From: Flavobacteriales bacterium
Lineage (GTDB): Bacteria; Bacteroidota; Bacteroidia; Flavobacteriales_G; JALEGO01
NCBI GenBank assembly: GCA_020631045.1
Contig: JAHDHZ010000027.1
Span: 1-35,627, forward strand
Length of the DNA: 35,627 nucleotides
Reading direction: 5' to 3'
Below are positions 8,251-16,825 of the stretch, piece after piece. Below the pieces are notes generated by a model. It made no database searches. It saw only the letters and a program-made list of their open reading frames with translations, and had not been told where the DNA came from. The translations under genes were made by a program, and so were the position numbers. How positions within the stretch are numbered: the stretch's first letter is position 1; every line of letters starts with the position of its first letter.

Positions 8251-9111
8251 GTGCAGATTAATGAGAAAAATCATAGCTGGAAAACTTCAAACGGACATTC
8301 TATTTATGCCAAACTAGTGTTTTCTGAGCATCCACCCAAAGCCATTATAGGTATGGTTCATGGTATGGGCGGACATTTTGATCGTTATACCGAGTTGATT
8401 GAACAATTTATTGAGCGCGGATTTTGGGTATTTGGATTTGATCAGTTAGGACACGGAAGAAGTACAGGAAGAAGAGGAGACACTCCATCACACAAACTTT
8501 TAGTTGAGAATATCGCTAAAATGGTAGAGCAAATGAAAGAAATAGCTCCAAACACAAAGACTGTTCTGTTTGGGCATAGCATGGGTGGAAATGTTTTGAT
8601 GAATTATTTGTTAAACGAAGAAAAAAATGTTGACGCAGCTATTCTCTCTGCTCCTTGGATCAAGCTTGTAAACGGTCCAGCTTCTTTGACATTGAGGTTT
8701 GCGAGATTTGTAGCCAGAATCTATCCACAATATCTTTATACAATCGTGTCCAGAACAAATTCTTTGAGTAGAGACAAAGAGTTTTTAGAGAATTATTTAC
8801 TTGATCGATGGTGCCATAGTTCGATTTCAATACGTTTTTACTTGTTTATGAGAATGGCTGGCAGACGTATTATAAAAAATGCAAATGCTTTGAGAACCCC
8901 AATGTTTTTGTATCATGGAACTGGTGATAAAATTACTTCGTATAAAGCTTCTAAAGAGTTTTACGATCAGTTAGAAAACAAAGAGTTGGTTCAATTTAAA
9001 TTGCTTGATGGGGTATATCATGAACCACATAACGATATCGGAAAACAACAGCTATTTATAGAGATTGTGAATTTTATTCAAGTGAAACTTCAATTAGATT
9101 TAATTGCATGA
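8251..9111 (+). CDS. Alpha/beta hydrolase, monoacylglycerol lipase/lysophospholipase-like
   Basis: The 286-residue product starts with GTG at 8251. It has the oxyanion-hole motif VHGMGGH (36-42), the nucleophile elbow GHSMGG with Ser110, a helical lid region at about 140-205, Asp225 in GTGDK and His256 in VYHEPHND. This is the layout of the serine-aminopeptidase S33/Hydrolase_4 group that contains monoglyceride lipase and lysophospholipase. It probably cleaves lipid monoesters in the cytoplasm, since no signal peptide is visible. It overlaps the msrB start by 4 nt. A near-match to the -7 box (TATATTTA, 8237-8244) lies 6 nt upstream of the GTG. Confidence 0.9.
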   Translation: MQINEKNHSWKTSNGHSIYAKLVFSEHPPKAIIGMVHGMGGHFDRYTELIEQFIERGFWVFGFDQLGHGRSTGRRGDTPSHKLLVENIAKMVEQMKEIAPNTKTVLFGHSMGGNVLMNYLLNEEKNVDAAILSAPWIKLVNGPASLTLRFARFVARIYPQYLYTIVSRTNSLSRDKEFLENYLLDRWCHSSISIRFYLFMRMAGRRIIKNANALRTPMFLYHGTGDKITSYKASKEFYDQLENKELVQFKLLDGVYHEPHNDIGKQQLFIEIVNFIQVKLQLDLIA

Positions 9112-9563
9112 AAGTTTACATGACCATTTTATCAATGTGTAGTTTTTTTCTTGCCTGCACTCAAAATTCAGAGAATATGTCAACAAAAGATAATGCCTAC
9201 TGGAAAGAAAATCTTTCTTCTGAAGCTTACAGAGTTCTTAGAGAAAAAGGCACAGAAATGGCTTTTACCGGAAAGTATTATCACTTTGATAAAAAGGGTA
9301 TTTATTGTTGCGCGGGATGCAATCAGCCACTTTTTGATTCTAAGCATAAGTATGATTCTGGTTCTGGCTGGCCAAGTTTTTACCAGTCAATCAATTCAAA
9401 TGCCATAAAAAGAGTACAAGATGCCTCCCATGGAATGAATCGTATTGAAATTGTTTGTAGTAATTGTAACGGCCATTTAGGTCACGTATTTAATGATGGA
9501 CCTAAGCCCACAGGGGAGCGTCATTGTGTTAATTCGATTTCTTTAAAATTTGAAGATCAATGA
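9108..9563 (+). CDS. msrB: Peptide-methionine (R)-S-oxide reductase MsrB, lipoprotein form
   Basis: MsrB reduces the R form of methionine sulfoxide in damaged proteins. The 151-residue product holds the whole fold: zinc-binding pairs at Cys68/Cys71 and Cys117/Cys120, the SGSGWPSFY motif at 84-92, and the catalytic Cys140 in GERHCVNSISLKF. The N terminus is a hydrophobic signal with a lipobox-like FFLAC (Cys17), so the enzyme is likely anchored in the envelope rather than cytosolic. It overlaps the lipase gene by 4 nt. Its stop is only 5 nt from the converging nuclease gene. Confidence 0.95.
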   Translation: MKVYMTILSMCSFFLACTQNSENMSTKDNAYWKENLSSEAYRVLREKGTEMAFTGKYYHFDKKGIYCCAGCNQPLFDSKHKYDSGSGWPSFYQSINSNAIKRVQDASHGMNRIEIVCSNCNGHLGHVFNDGPKPTGERHCVNSISLKFEDQ

Positions 9564-9568
9564 CAAAG

Positions 9569-12268
9569 CTAGTTGCAGAAATTACAATATTTTGAGTCTT
9601 TATTGTGCTCAAAACTAGCTGTATTGTAAATACTTTGAATGCTTTGAATAAGTGCAGTTTTAAATTCTTTTAGCTGATCAATTGTGATCATATTTTCTGA
9701 ATCAATACTTAATGATTGCAGGTGTTTGTGAGGTTCTTTAAGGTGAAAAATGTTTAGTGAGGGGCTGTTCCCACCTTCTTTATAAGTAAGTAGTGCGTAA
9801 AAAAGTAGTTGAATTGCATAGTTGTTTTTTTGTTCAAATATCTGCTCAATAGATTTTGTCTTTAACAATCGAGATTCAAAATGTCCTGTTTTATAATCAA
9901 CAATTTTTATGGTTGACCCATTTTGTTCAATTCGGTCAATGATGCCTTTAATGATGAAGTTTGCATCAATTTTTCGATGTGCTTTTTCTTCGAGTGCCAA
10001 TAGTTTGAAGGGCGTGTTTTTTGATTTTTTTAAATCTTGTTTAACTGCTGATAAAATAGTTTTTTTTGCCAAGTTGTATTGAATCAAAAAATGACCATCT
10101 TGCATAGAGAAATGCTGAAAACTTTCTTTAAACGCTTTTAGAAGCTCTTGATCTATGTTTTTATTGATGTTATCAAATACCCTTTTGTCAAAAGGTCTGT
10201 TTAGAAAAGGTTTGTAAAGATTAAATAATGCCTCATGAATAACATTTCCGATGGCTTTGCTAGAAACCTGCTCTTCAATTTCATTTTCTGACCGAATGTT
10301 GAGCACATATTTGTAATAAAAATCTAAGGGGCAATTTAAAAAACAAGTAATTGCAGAAGCAGAAAACCCTTCTTTGAATACCTCTGATAGTTTTTGCTTA
10401 ATCTCGTCAGAATTCTCAATGCTTTGTGGCTGTATAGGCTTGAGTGTTTCATTGGTTTGTAATAACTTAAATTCAATATTTACCTCTGTGTCTTTAAGTT
10501 CTTCTTTGAGCTGGTGAATAAACCTTGAAGGTTCTGCGCTGCCAAGACTGTCAAAAGTATTGTTGTTTAAAAACAAAATTTTAATGTGTTTTGCACGCTG
10601 AATAAGCCTGAAGAAATGATAAGAAAAAATAGCTTCTTTTTCTTTGTAGGTAGGCAGATGAAAGTATTTCTTTATTTCGTATGGAATAAACGAAACATCA
10701 GATTTAAATTTAGGAAAGACTCCTTCATTGGCATTGATGAGTGTTACAGATTCAAAGTCTAAGAGCCGTGTTTCTAAAATGCCCATGATTTGAAGCTCTC
10801 CAATGGCATCTCCAATAAGATCAATTTTATGCTCTGAGCTGTAAGTTTTAAAAAGCAATTCTAAAAGTGAGGGTTTGTTTAAAAAACTGTATTCAGATGT
10901 TAAGTGAGTAATGTTTTTAAAAAGCTTTTGAATATGGAAGTTTTGTTCTTTGTAAATAGCATGATTTAGATTTTGATCTAGATTGTGAACAATCTCAAGC
11001 AATGCTTTAAGATAATCTTCAATGTCATATTTTAATGGTTGAACAAGATGTGTGACAACCGCATTTTCAGATTGTGTTATTTGCTTGATTTGTTCGCTAT
11101 CTAAATATAAATAATGCAGGCTTTTTAATTTTTTCAATACCTCAGAAGTGCTTTGGTTTTGAATTAGGTTAAAGGTTTTAAAGATGCTTATAAGGTGTTT
11201 TATATGAAACCGTTTATGCTTGGCATAAAAAAGCTGATTGGTAATGATTTCTTGATAAAAACTAAAGATTAAGCTGTTTTTTAAGCTTAATCCTAAAGAC
11301 ACATTTACTTGTTCTACATCATCACGCATTTCATTGAGTATGACAGGCAAGTGATCTTCGTTGGCCAGTACCAAGACATTAGATTTATCTTTCTTAGAAT
11401 AACTGCTCCAAACATACCTGACCAACTCTCTTTCATTGTTGGCACTCACTAATTCAATGTGTTTTTTAGATTGAAAATAGTTATGTGTTTGCTTGTTTGT
11501 TTGCACCCAGCTTTTTTCTTTTAAATATTTTCTCAGAAAAAAGCCGGCATAATGATTCTTATTGTTAACATATGAGTAATCAAAATCAAAAATCAGCTCG
11601 GCGTTATATTTTTTAATGAGAAGGTCAATAATTTTCTCTTCTGCTTTGGTTAAGGCATTGAATCCTGCGAAATATATTTTTTTAAACTCAGCGAGTTGTT
11701 TGTTTACTTTTTCAGAGCCTTCTTTTAAGGCGAGATATAAGTGTTTAAATAGCTGCCCTCTGTAGGTGTAAGGCTTGTCTTTTAAAAAGTCTTGAAGTAA
11801 GTTATAATAAGATTCAAATTTTGACCAAAAAATAAGATAGTTTTTTTGAATTTCAGTTTGCTCTTCAAGACTCCATTGTTGCATTTTAAAGTAGTTTTTA
11901 CAATAGTTGAAGAAATCTTGAGTATCAATGAGTTGTCCGTCTAAATCACTGAAGTCTGAAATTAAAGTTGGTGCCCAGTTTAAAAAATTTTGAAAGTCTT
12001 CTTCTTTTGTATTGACTTTTTGATATACTGAGTAGAATTTAAAGAGAAATTCTGTTGAAGGAAGAATTTCTGTTTTTAAAAGCAGGGTGGCAAATTCTTC
12101 AATGCTTTTAAATGATGGTAAAATACAAGCCCCTTTGAGTGTTTGTTTTAAATGTTGAGTAATGTAAAGGCTGCTTCGCTTAGAAGGAGTAAGTACTAAA
12201 GTATTTTCTAAGTCATTTGAATGTTCTAGTAACTGCTGGCAAATATGTTCAATGAAACTTTTGCTCAA
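9569..12268 (-). CDS. AddB-like PD-(D/E)XK nuclease/helicase-fold protein
   Basis: The 899-residue product resembles the AddB half of RecBCD/AddAB-type double-strand-break enzymes. The N-terminal half is a helicase-like scaffold, including the TLINANEGVFPKFKSD stretch typical of AddB-like proteins. The C-terminal third contains SASAITCFLNCPLDFYYKY (around Cys646), a conserved GNVIHEAL segment, and the RecB-family nuclease core IIKGIIDRIE...IVDYKTG, with Asp791 and Lys793 in the catalytic block. The protein ends in CNFCN, so two of the three C-terminal cysteines that ligate the AddB iron-sulfur cluster are present and the third is missing. No AddA-type helicase is in the window. It starts within the stop of the upstream TPR gene (4-nt overlap). 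Confidence 0.85.
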   Translation of the reverse strand: MSKSFIEHICQQLLEHSNDLENTLVLTPSKRSSLYITQHLKQTLKGACILPSFKSIEEFATLLLKTEILPSTEFLFKFYSVYQKVNTKEEDFQNFLNWAPTLISDFSDLDGQLIDTQDFFNYCKNYFKMQQWSLEEQTEIQKNYLIFWSKFESYYNLLQDFLKDKPYTYRGQLFKHLYLALKEGSEKVNKQLAEFKKIYFAGFNALTKAEEKIIDLLIKKYNAELIFDFDYSYVNNKNHYAGFFLRKYLKEKSWVQTNKQTHNYFQSKKHIELVSANNERELVRYVWSSYSKKDKSNVLVLANEDHLPVILNEMRDDVEQVNVSLGLSLKNSLIFSFYQEIITNQLFYAKHKRFHIKHLISIFKTFNLIQNQSTSEVLKKLKSLHYLYLDSEQIKQITQSENAVVTHLVQPLKYDIEDYLKALLEIVHNLDQNLNHAIYKEQNFHIQKLFKNITHLTSEYSFLNKPSLLELLFKTYSSEHKIDLIGDAIGELQIMGILETRLLDFESVTLINANEGVFPKFKSDVSFIPYEIKKYFHLPTYKEKEAIFSYHFFRLIQRAKHIKILFLNNNTFDSLGSAEPSRFIHQLKEELKDTEVNIEFKLLQTNETLKPIQPQSIENSDEIKQKLSEVFKEGFSASAITCFLNCPLDFYYKYVLNIRSENEIEEQVSSKAIGNVIHEALFNLYKPFLNRPFDKRVFDNINKNIDQELLKAFKESFQHFSMQDGHFLIQYNLAKKTILSAVKQDLKKSKNTPFKLLALEEKAHRKIDANFIIKGIIDRIEQNGSTIKIVDYKTGHFESRLLKTKSIEQIFEQKNNYAIQLLFYALLTYKEGGNSPSLNIFHLKEPHKHLQSLSIDSENMITIDQLKEFKTALIQSIQSIYNTASFEHNKDSKYCNFCN

Positions 12269-12762
12269 AATATTTTTTTTATGAATTCTATAAATTCATT
12301 GAACGTAGATTTTTTTGTAAATACTTGTTTGATGATTGATAAGTAAGAATTACTTTGAACATCTTGTTTGATGTAATTGGGTTTAAGCTTAGTACCCATT
12401 ACGTGCTTATGTTCTTGTTTTTGGTCGAGTAGTAATAAGTTATTTTTTGATATTTCATCTTCAGGGTCAAGCTCAATGGCTTTTTGATAGTTTTTTTTAG
12501 CTAGATCAAATTTTTTATTGTGAGTTTGAACGTAGGCTAGACAAGAATATCGAAAAGGATTTTCTGGCTCTTTTAGCGTGAGCTTTTTCAATACCTTTTC
12601 ACTCAATACGCTCTGATTAAGATGTAAAAGTGAAAGTGCTTTTAGATAGAGTACATCAATTTGCTCTTGCTCTATTTGCTCAAGTTCATTAATGATTTTG
12701 AGTGTTTTGGCATAATTTTTTTGATCGTATGCCTTTGAGGCACTTTTGAAAGAAGTATTCAA
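12265..12762 (-). CDS. TPR-repeat protein
   Basis: From a TTG at 12762 the product is about 165 residues and starts MNTSFKSASKAYDQKNYA. Two to three tetratricopeptide repeats are visible, the clearest being NKKFDLAKKNYQKAIELDPED. The frame is open further upstream to an ATG at 12927, but that part is antisense to the signal peptide of the divergent peptidase and is not credible coding sequence. It overlaps the nuclease gene by 4 nt, suggesting co-expression and perhaps a scaffolding role, although no partner can be named. The start is uncertain. Confidence 0.65.
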   Translation of the reverse strand: MNTSFKSASKAYDQKNYAKTLKIINELEQIEQEQIDVLYLKALSLLHLNQSVLSEKVLKKLTLKEPENPFRYSCLAYVQTHNKKFDLAKKNYQKAIELDPEDEISKNNLLLLDQKQEHKHVMGTKLKPNYIKQDVQSNSYLSIIKQVFTKKSTFNEFIEFIKKIF

Positions 12763-12775
12763 TACGTTACATTTG
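12745..12775 (+). promoter_or_regulatory. Consensus Bacteroidota promoter for the M2 peptidase gene
   Basis: TTTG at 12745-12748 and TACATTTG at 12768-12775 are separated by exactly 19 nt, matching the TTTG-N19-TAnnTTTG consensus. The expected transcription start is near 12780, giving a leader of about 20 nt before the ATG at 12802. The -33 element lies inside the start of the divergent TPR gene. Confidence 0.8.
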
Positions 12776-12790
12776 AAATCTGAAATGTAA
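12767..12790. repeat. Inverted repeat over the divergent promoters, operator candidate
   Basis: TTACATTT (12767-12774) and AAATGTAA (12783-12790) are perfect 8-bp inverted arms with an 8-nt spacer. The left arm contains the -7 box of the peptidase promoter. On the other strand the right arm gives TACATTTC, one mismatch from a -7 box for the TPR/nuclease genes. Confidence 0.6.
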
Positions 12791-12801
12791 AAATAACCAT
12801 C

Positions 12802-14616
12802 ATGTACCAAAATTGTACTCTTTTCATTGCCTTTATTTTCGCTCTGGTTACTTCTTGTAATTTGAGCCAACCACAGCAAACTAAAATTCAAACTAAGGCA
12901 GATCTTTTTTTGAATGAATACAACCAAACTTTTCAGAAATTGCTGATAGAAGCTGCTGAGGCTGAATGGACGTTAAATACCAGAATTATAGAAGGTGACA
13001 CAGTAACAGATAAGCTGGCTCAACAAGCTCAAGAAAAAATGGCGTTATTCAATGGTAGTGAATTCAACATAAAGACAGCCCAAGAGTTTTTAAAACAAAA
13101 AGATTTTTTGACTGAAACTCAAGTAAGACAGCTTGAATCAATTATTTACGCCGCTGCATCAAGTCCTGCTATAGTCATAGACAAAGTGAAAGGAAATATT
13201 AAGTTAGGAACAGCCCAAACTCAAAAATTATTTGGCTTTAAATATGTGCTGGATGGACAAGAATTAAGCACCAATCAAATAGATAGCATTCTGAGAACCT
13301 CAAAAAAATTGGATGAGCGAGAAAAAGTTTGGGCTTCAAGTAAAGAGGTTGGAAAGTCTTTAAAGCAAGGCGTAATTGATCAGAAAGCTTTGCGCAATCA
13401 AATTGTACAGAGTTTAGACTATAAGAACTATTTTGAGTTTCAGGTTTCAGATTATGGGATGAATGCACAACAGATGTTAGAGATGAATAAAAAACTTATC
13501 AATGATATTTGGCCATTGTATCGTGAATTGCACACTTGGGCTAGGTATCACTTGGCACAGCAGTATAACCAACCTGTACCTGACATGATTCCTGCACACT
13601 GGTTGCCCAATAGATGGGGCCAAGATTGGACAGGTTTGGTTGAAGTAGAGGGCTTAGATTTAGATGAGGTATTAAAGGAAAAGTCAGCTGAATGGATTGT
13701 GCGTCAAGCCGAAGACTTTTATGTGAGTATCGGGTTTGAGGCTCTGCCTCAATCGTTTTATGAAAAATCAAGTTTGTATCCATTGCCTAAAGAAGCAAAT
13801 TATAAGAAGAACAACCATGCTTCTGCATGGCACATGGATAACGATCAAGATGTTCGTTCACTGATGAGCGTAGAGCCGAATACAGAATGGTGGGAGACTA
13901 CTTTACATGAGCTAGGGCATATTTATTATTATTTGACTTATTCTAATGAAGATGTTCCGATTATTTTAAGAGGTGGAGCCAATAGAGCCTATCATGAAGC
14001 AATGGGTAGCTTACTAGGCTTGGCATCCTTACAAAAGCCATTTTTACAGTCTTACGGATTAATATCAGAGAATTTACAATTAAATGACACCTTGATTCTC
14101 TTAAAAGAAGCGATGAATTATGTTGTGCTTATTCCTTGGGCCTCTGGTGTTATGACGCATTACGAACATGATTTATACTCAGATGGCATAACCAATGATC
14201 AATTAAATTCAAAATGGTGGTATTACAAAGAATTGTATCAAGGCATTACGCCACCCGAAAAACGATCAGAGGCTTACTGTGATGCGGCAAGTAAAACACA
14301 CATTGTAAATGATCCTGCGCAATATTACGATTATGCACTTTCTTATGTATTATTGTTTCAGTTTCATGAGCACATTGCTAACAATATTTTAAAACAAGAT
14401 GTACATCAAACAAATTATTATGGAAATACTCAAGTGGGAGATTTTTTAAAAGCCTTGATGTATGATGGCGCTAACGTAGATTGGCCAAATCATTTAAAAG
14501 AGCACTTAGGATCTCAAATAAGTGCAAAGCCTATGTTAGACTATTTTGAGCCTTTGATGCATTATTTGAAAAAAGTCAATAAAGGAAGGGTGTATACCTT
14601 AACAGAACAGCTTTAA
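12802..14616 (+). CDS. Lipoprotein M2-family (ACE-like) zinc metallopeptidase
   Basis: The 604-residue product starts with a signal and a lipobox ending FALVTSC (Cys19). It carries the gluzincin zinc motif HELGH at 369-373 (ligands His369 and His373, catalytic Glu370) and a third ligand, Glu399, in AYHEAMG. This spacing and the surrounding GGANRAYHEAMGSL fit peptidase family M2, angiotensin-converting-enzyme-like peptidyl dipeptidases, which also have this overall helical layout and length. It would act at the outside of the inner membrane or at the outer membrane, trimming dipeptides from peptide C termini. It has its own consensus promoter and ends 6 nt before a converging gene. Confidence 0.92.
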   Translation: MYQNCTLFIAFIFALVTSCNLSQPQQTKIQTKADLFLNEYNQTFQKLLIEAAEAEWTLNTRIIEGDTVTDKLAQQAQEKMALFNGSEFNIKTAQEFLKQKDFLTETQVRQLESIIYAAASSPAIVIDKVKGNIKLGTAQTQKLFGFKYVLDGQELSTNQIDSILRTSKKLDEREKVWASSKEVGKSLKQGVIDQKALRNQIVQSLDYKNYFEFQVSDYGMNAQQMLEMNKKLINDIWPLYRELHTWARYHLAQQYNQPVPDMIPAHWLPNRWGQDWTGLVEVEGLDLDEVLKEKSAEWIVRQAEDFYVSIGFEALPQSFYEKSSLYPLPKEANYKKNNHASAWHMDNDQDVRSLMSVEPNTEWWETTLHELGHIYYYLTYSNEDVPIILRGGANRAYHEAMGSLLGLASLQKPFLQSYGLISENLQLNDTLILLKEAMNYVVLIPWASGVMTHYEHDLYSDGITNDQLNSKWWYYKELYQGITPPEKRSEAYCDAASKTHIVNDPAQYYDYALSYVLLFQFHEHIANNILKQDVHQTNYYGNTQVGDFLKALMYDGANVDWPNHLKEHLGSQISAKPMLDYFEPLMHYLKKVNKGRVYTLTEQL

Positions 14617-14622
14617 TGACGT

Positions 14623-14919
14623 TTATGGCTTTTGAAGTTTAATCCACAACAAAAAAGGAATATAAAAAACACAGGAGAGTAAAATGCCTCTTGCTAGTTT
14701 TAAACTGTTTATTTTTAGGGCTAAAAAAAAGAGCAGGCCATTAAAAAGCAAACTCATTGACAAGATGATTCCATGATACTGAGTATTAATTAAGAACAAC
14801 TCAAAGTATCTTTCAGGACTGTATCTTGTAAAATGCATTAAATAGTAGATCCAAAACCCAAAGAAAGGACCAATAAGACCAAATGCAAAGCCTGTCAGTA
14901 TTCTTTGATCAAATATCAT
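14623..14919 (-). CDS. Small three-helix membrane protein, unknown function
   Basis: The 98-residue product has three hydrophobic segments, at about residues 8-28, 47-68 and 75-93, and a short polar loop with RYSPERYFE between the first two. It overlaps the end of surE by 11 nt and is probably co-transcribed with it. I recognise no family motif. A surE-linked small membrane protein of this type is plausible in Bacteroidota, but its job is unknown. Confidence 0.75.
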   Translation of the reverse strand: MIFDQRILTGFAFGLIGPFFGFWIYYLMHFTRYSPERYFELFLINTQYHGIILSMSLLFNGLLFFLALKINSLKLARGILLSCVFYIPFLLWIKLQKP

Positions 14920-15679
14920 AGTTTTCTAATGCTTTGAGAGCTTTGTAGTTGGTCAAATCATATTGAATGGGAACAACTGAAGCAAATCCTTGCTCTAGGG
15001 CAAATAAGTCTGTGCCTTGTATTTTATCTTGTGTGTCAAAAGATCCGGTAAGCCAATAATAAGCTTGATTGCTGCCATCAAAGCGCTTTTCAAGTTGTTC
15101 TACCCAATCACCATTTGCTTGTCTGCACCATTTGATGCCTTTGATTTCACTGGCCTTTATGTTCGGAATGTTTACATTGTATGCTATGTGCGAAGGCAAT
15201 GAGTGTTTATTTTTGAGTAAAAATTGAACAACATCTTTAACAATTTGTTCGCACATGCTAAATTCTGCCTGAGGGTCATGGTTTAACAGTGAAAATCCAA
15301 CCGATGCGATGCCCTCCATAGATCCTTCAATCGCGGCTCCCATTGTGCCGGAGTAGTTGACGTTTACAGAGGCATTTGAACCATGGTTGATGCCGCTTAA
15401 AATAAGATCAGGTTTTTCTTCAAGAATTTCATGAATGGCAATTTTTACACAATCAGTTGGCGTGCCAGAGCAGCTGAAAGCTTGTTTTGCTCCGTCAAAA
15501 CTTGTTTTATGAACTCTTAATGGATCGGCAATGGTGATGGCCATAGACTGCCCTGATTGTGCTTTAGAGGGTGCTACAACAACAATGTTGGCGAGCTCTT
15601 TTAGAAAAGAAACTAGGTTATAAATGCCTTTGGCTTGAATGCCATCATCGTTGGTGATTAAGATAGTTGGTTTGTTCAA
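14909..15679 (-). CDS. surE: 5'/3'-nucleotidase SurE
   Basis: SurE removes phosphate from nucleoside 5'- and 3'-monophosphates and is linked to stationary-phase survival. The 256-residue protein has the metal-binding ITNDDG motif at residues 8-13, SKAQSGQS near 38-45, and GINHGSNASVNVNYSGT near 96-112, which complete the active site. The start is a TTG at 15679. An in-frame stop shortly upstream leaves no other option, and the predicted N terminus aligns with the family's usual beginning. It is divergent from recF with only 45 nt between starts. Confidence 0.96.
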   Translation of the reverse strand: MNKPTILITNDDGIQAKGIYNLVSFLKELANIVVVAPSKAQSGQSMAITIADPLRVHKTSFDGAKQAFSCSGTPTDCVKIAIHEILEEKPDLILSGINHGSNASVNVNYSGTMGAAIEGSMEGIASVGFSLLNHDPQAEFSMCEQIVKDVVQFLLKNKHSLPSHIAYNVNIPNIKASEIKGIKWCRQANGDWVEQLEKRFDGSNQAYYWLTGSFDTQDKIQGTDLFALEQGFASVVPIQYDLTNYKALKALENYDI

Positions 15680-15712
15680 AGTATTTTTTTAGAGTTCTTA
15701 TTCAAAACTACT

Positions 15713-15720
15713 TATTTTTG
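15713..15720 (+). promoter_or_regulatory. -7 box for recF, near-leaderless
   Basis: TATTTTTG matches TAnnTTTG and ends 4 nt before the recF ATG at 15725. A transcript starting at the usual distance would begin at or next to the start codon. No TTTG is seen 19 nt upstream. Confidence 0.5.
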
Positions 15721-15724
15721 TTGA

Positions 15725-16825
15725 ATGCAGATTTGCTCATTGACGCTATTTCAGTTTAAGAACTTTGAAGAGTTGCACATCAAACTCAGTTCAAAGATCA
15801 ACTACTTTTATGGTAACAATGGAGCAGGAAAGACAAATATCTTAGATGCGCTGTATTACTTGTCGTTTTGCAAGAGTTTTTTTTCTAATTCAGATCGGTA
15901 TACCCCCAAGAATGATTTAAACGGACAGTTCTTAATCAAGGGCAGTTACCAATTTTTAGAAGAACAAGAAGATGTTTACGAGTGTTCATATAAAAATGAG
16001 CGCAAGATTTTTAAAAAAAACGATTTGAAATATGCTAAGTTTTCTGATCATATTGGGCAAGTTCCTTTGGTGTTTGTCTCGCCCTCTGATCATAAATTAC
16101 TTGATGGATCTTCAGATGTAAGAAGAAGACTCTTTGATCAAATTATTAGTCAGACAAATAAAACATACCTTGATGATTTAATTGCTTACAACAGACTTTT
16201 AGCTCAGCGCAATAAGATTTTAAAACAAGCTTTTGAACAGCGCAATTTTGATCAAATGCTTACTGAGATTATTGATGGGCAACTGGCTGAAAGAGCGTTT
16301 AAAATTAAAAAGATAAGAACTGATTTTACAGCTGATTTTAATGCTTCACTTCAGAAATTTTATGCTGTTATTGCCTCTGATCAAGAACACGTTAGACTGA
16401 CTTATGATTCTGAGGTAAGCGATACTTTTTTAAATGATTTAAAAGCTCAATTTAAGATAGATTGTATGAAGGGCAGCTCAAGTATTGGAGTACATAGAGA
16501 TGACTATTCTATGCAAATTAATCAACAGGGTTTGAAGTATTTCGGATCACAAGGGCAACAAAAATCATTTCTAATCGCCTTGAGATTTGCACAAGTAGAT
16601 TATTTGATTCAAAAAACAGAAAAAAATCCCATCATCTTACTTGATGACGTTTTTGATAAGCTCGATCAAACAAGAGTTGCCAAGGTATTTGATGTTGTAA
16701 ATTCTAAGTTTGATTCACAGGTGTTTATCACCAGTACAGATGCCGAGTTAATGAAGAAAACATTTATCAACAATAAAGAGATCAAATTTTTTGAGGTAAA
16801 TCAAGGAAAAGTCACTGAATCATGA
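15725..16825 (+). CDS. recF: DNA replication/repair ATPase RecF
   Basis: RecF binds gapped DNA and, with RecO and RecR, loads RecA. The 366-residue length is normal. Residues 30-37 are the Walker A motif GNNGAGKT, GSQGQQKS is the ABC-type signature, and IILLDDVFDKLD is the Walker B with D-loop. SIGVHRDDY is a further conserved RecF segment. The start ATG follows a -7-like box by 4 nt. The stop overlaps the DUF721 gene as ATGA, an arrangement seen in other Bacteroidota. Confidence 0.97.
   Translation: MQICSLTLFQFKNFEELHIKLSSKINYFYGNNGAGKTNILDALYYLSFCKSFFSNSDRYTPKNDLNGQFLIKGSYQFLEEQEDVYECSYKNERKIFKKNDLKYAKFSDHIGQVPLVFVSPSDHKLLDGSSDVRRRLFDQIISQTNKTYLDDLIAYNRLLAQRNKILKQAFEQRNFDQMLTEIIDGQLAERAFKIKKIRTDFTADFNASLQKFYAVIASDQEHVRLTYDSEVSDTFLNDLKAQFKIDCMKGSSSIGVHRDDYSMQINQQGLKYFGSQGQQKSFLIALRFAQVDYLIQKTEKNPIILLDDVFDKLDQTRVAKVFDVVNSKFDSQVFITSTDAELMKKTFINNKEIKFFEVNQGKVTES

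Noticed and set aside
12763-12927. N-terminal extension of the TPR protein up to an ATG at 12927
   Set aside because: It is antisense to the promoter and lipoprotein signal of the M2 peptidase gene, and the TPR-like sequence begins only after 12762.
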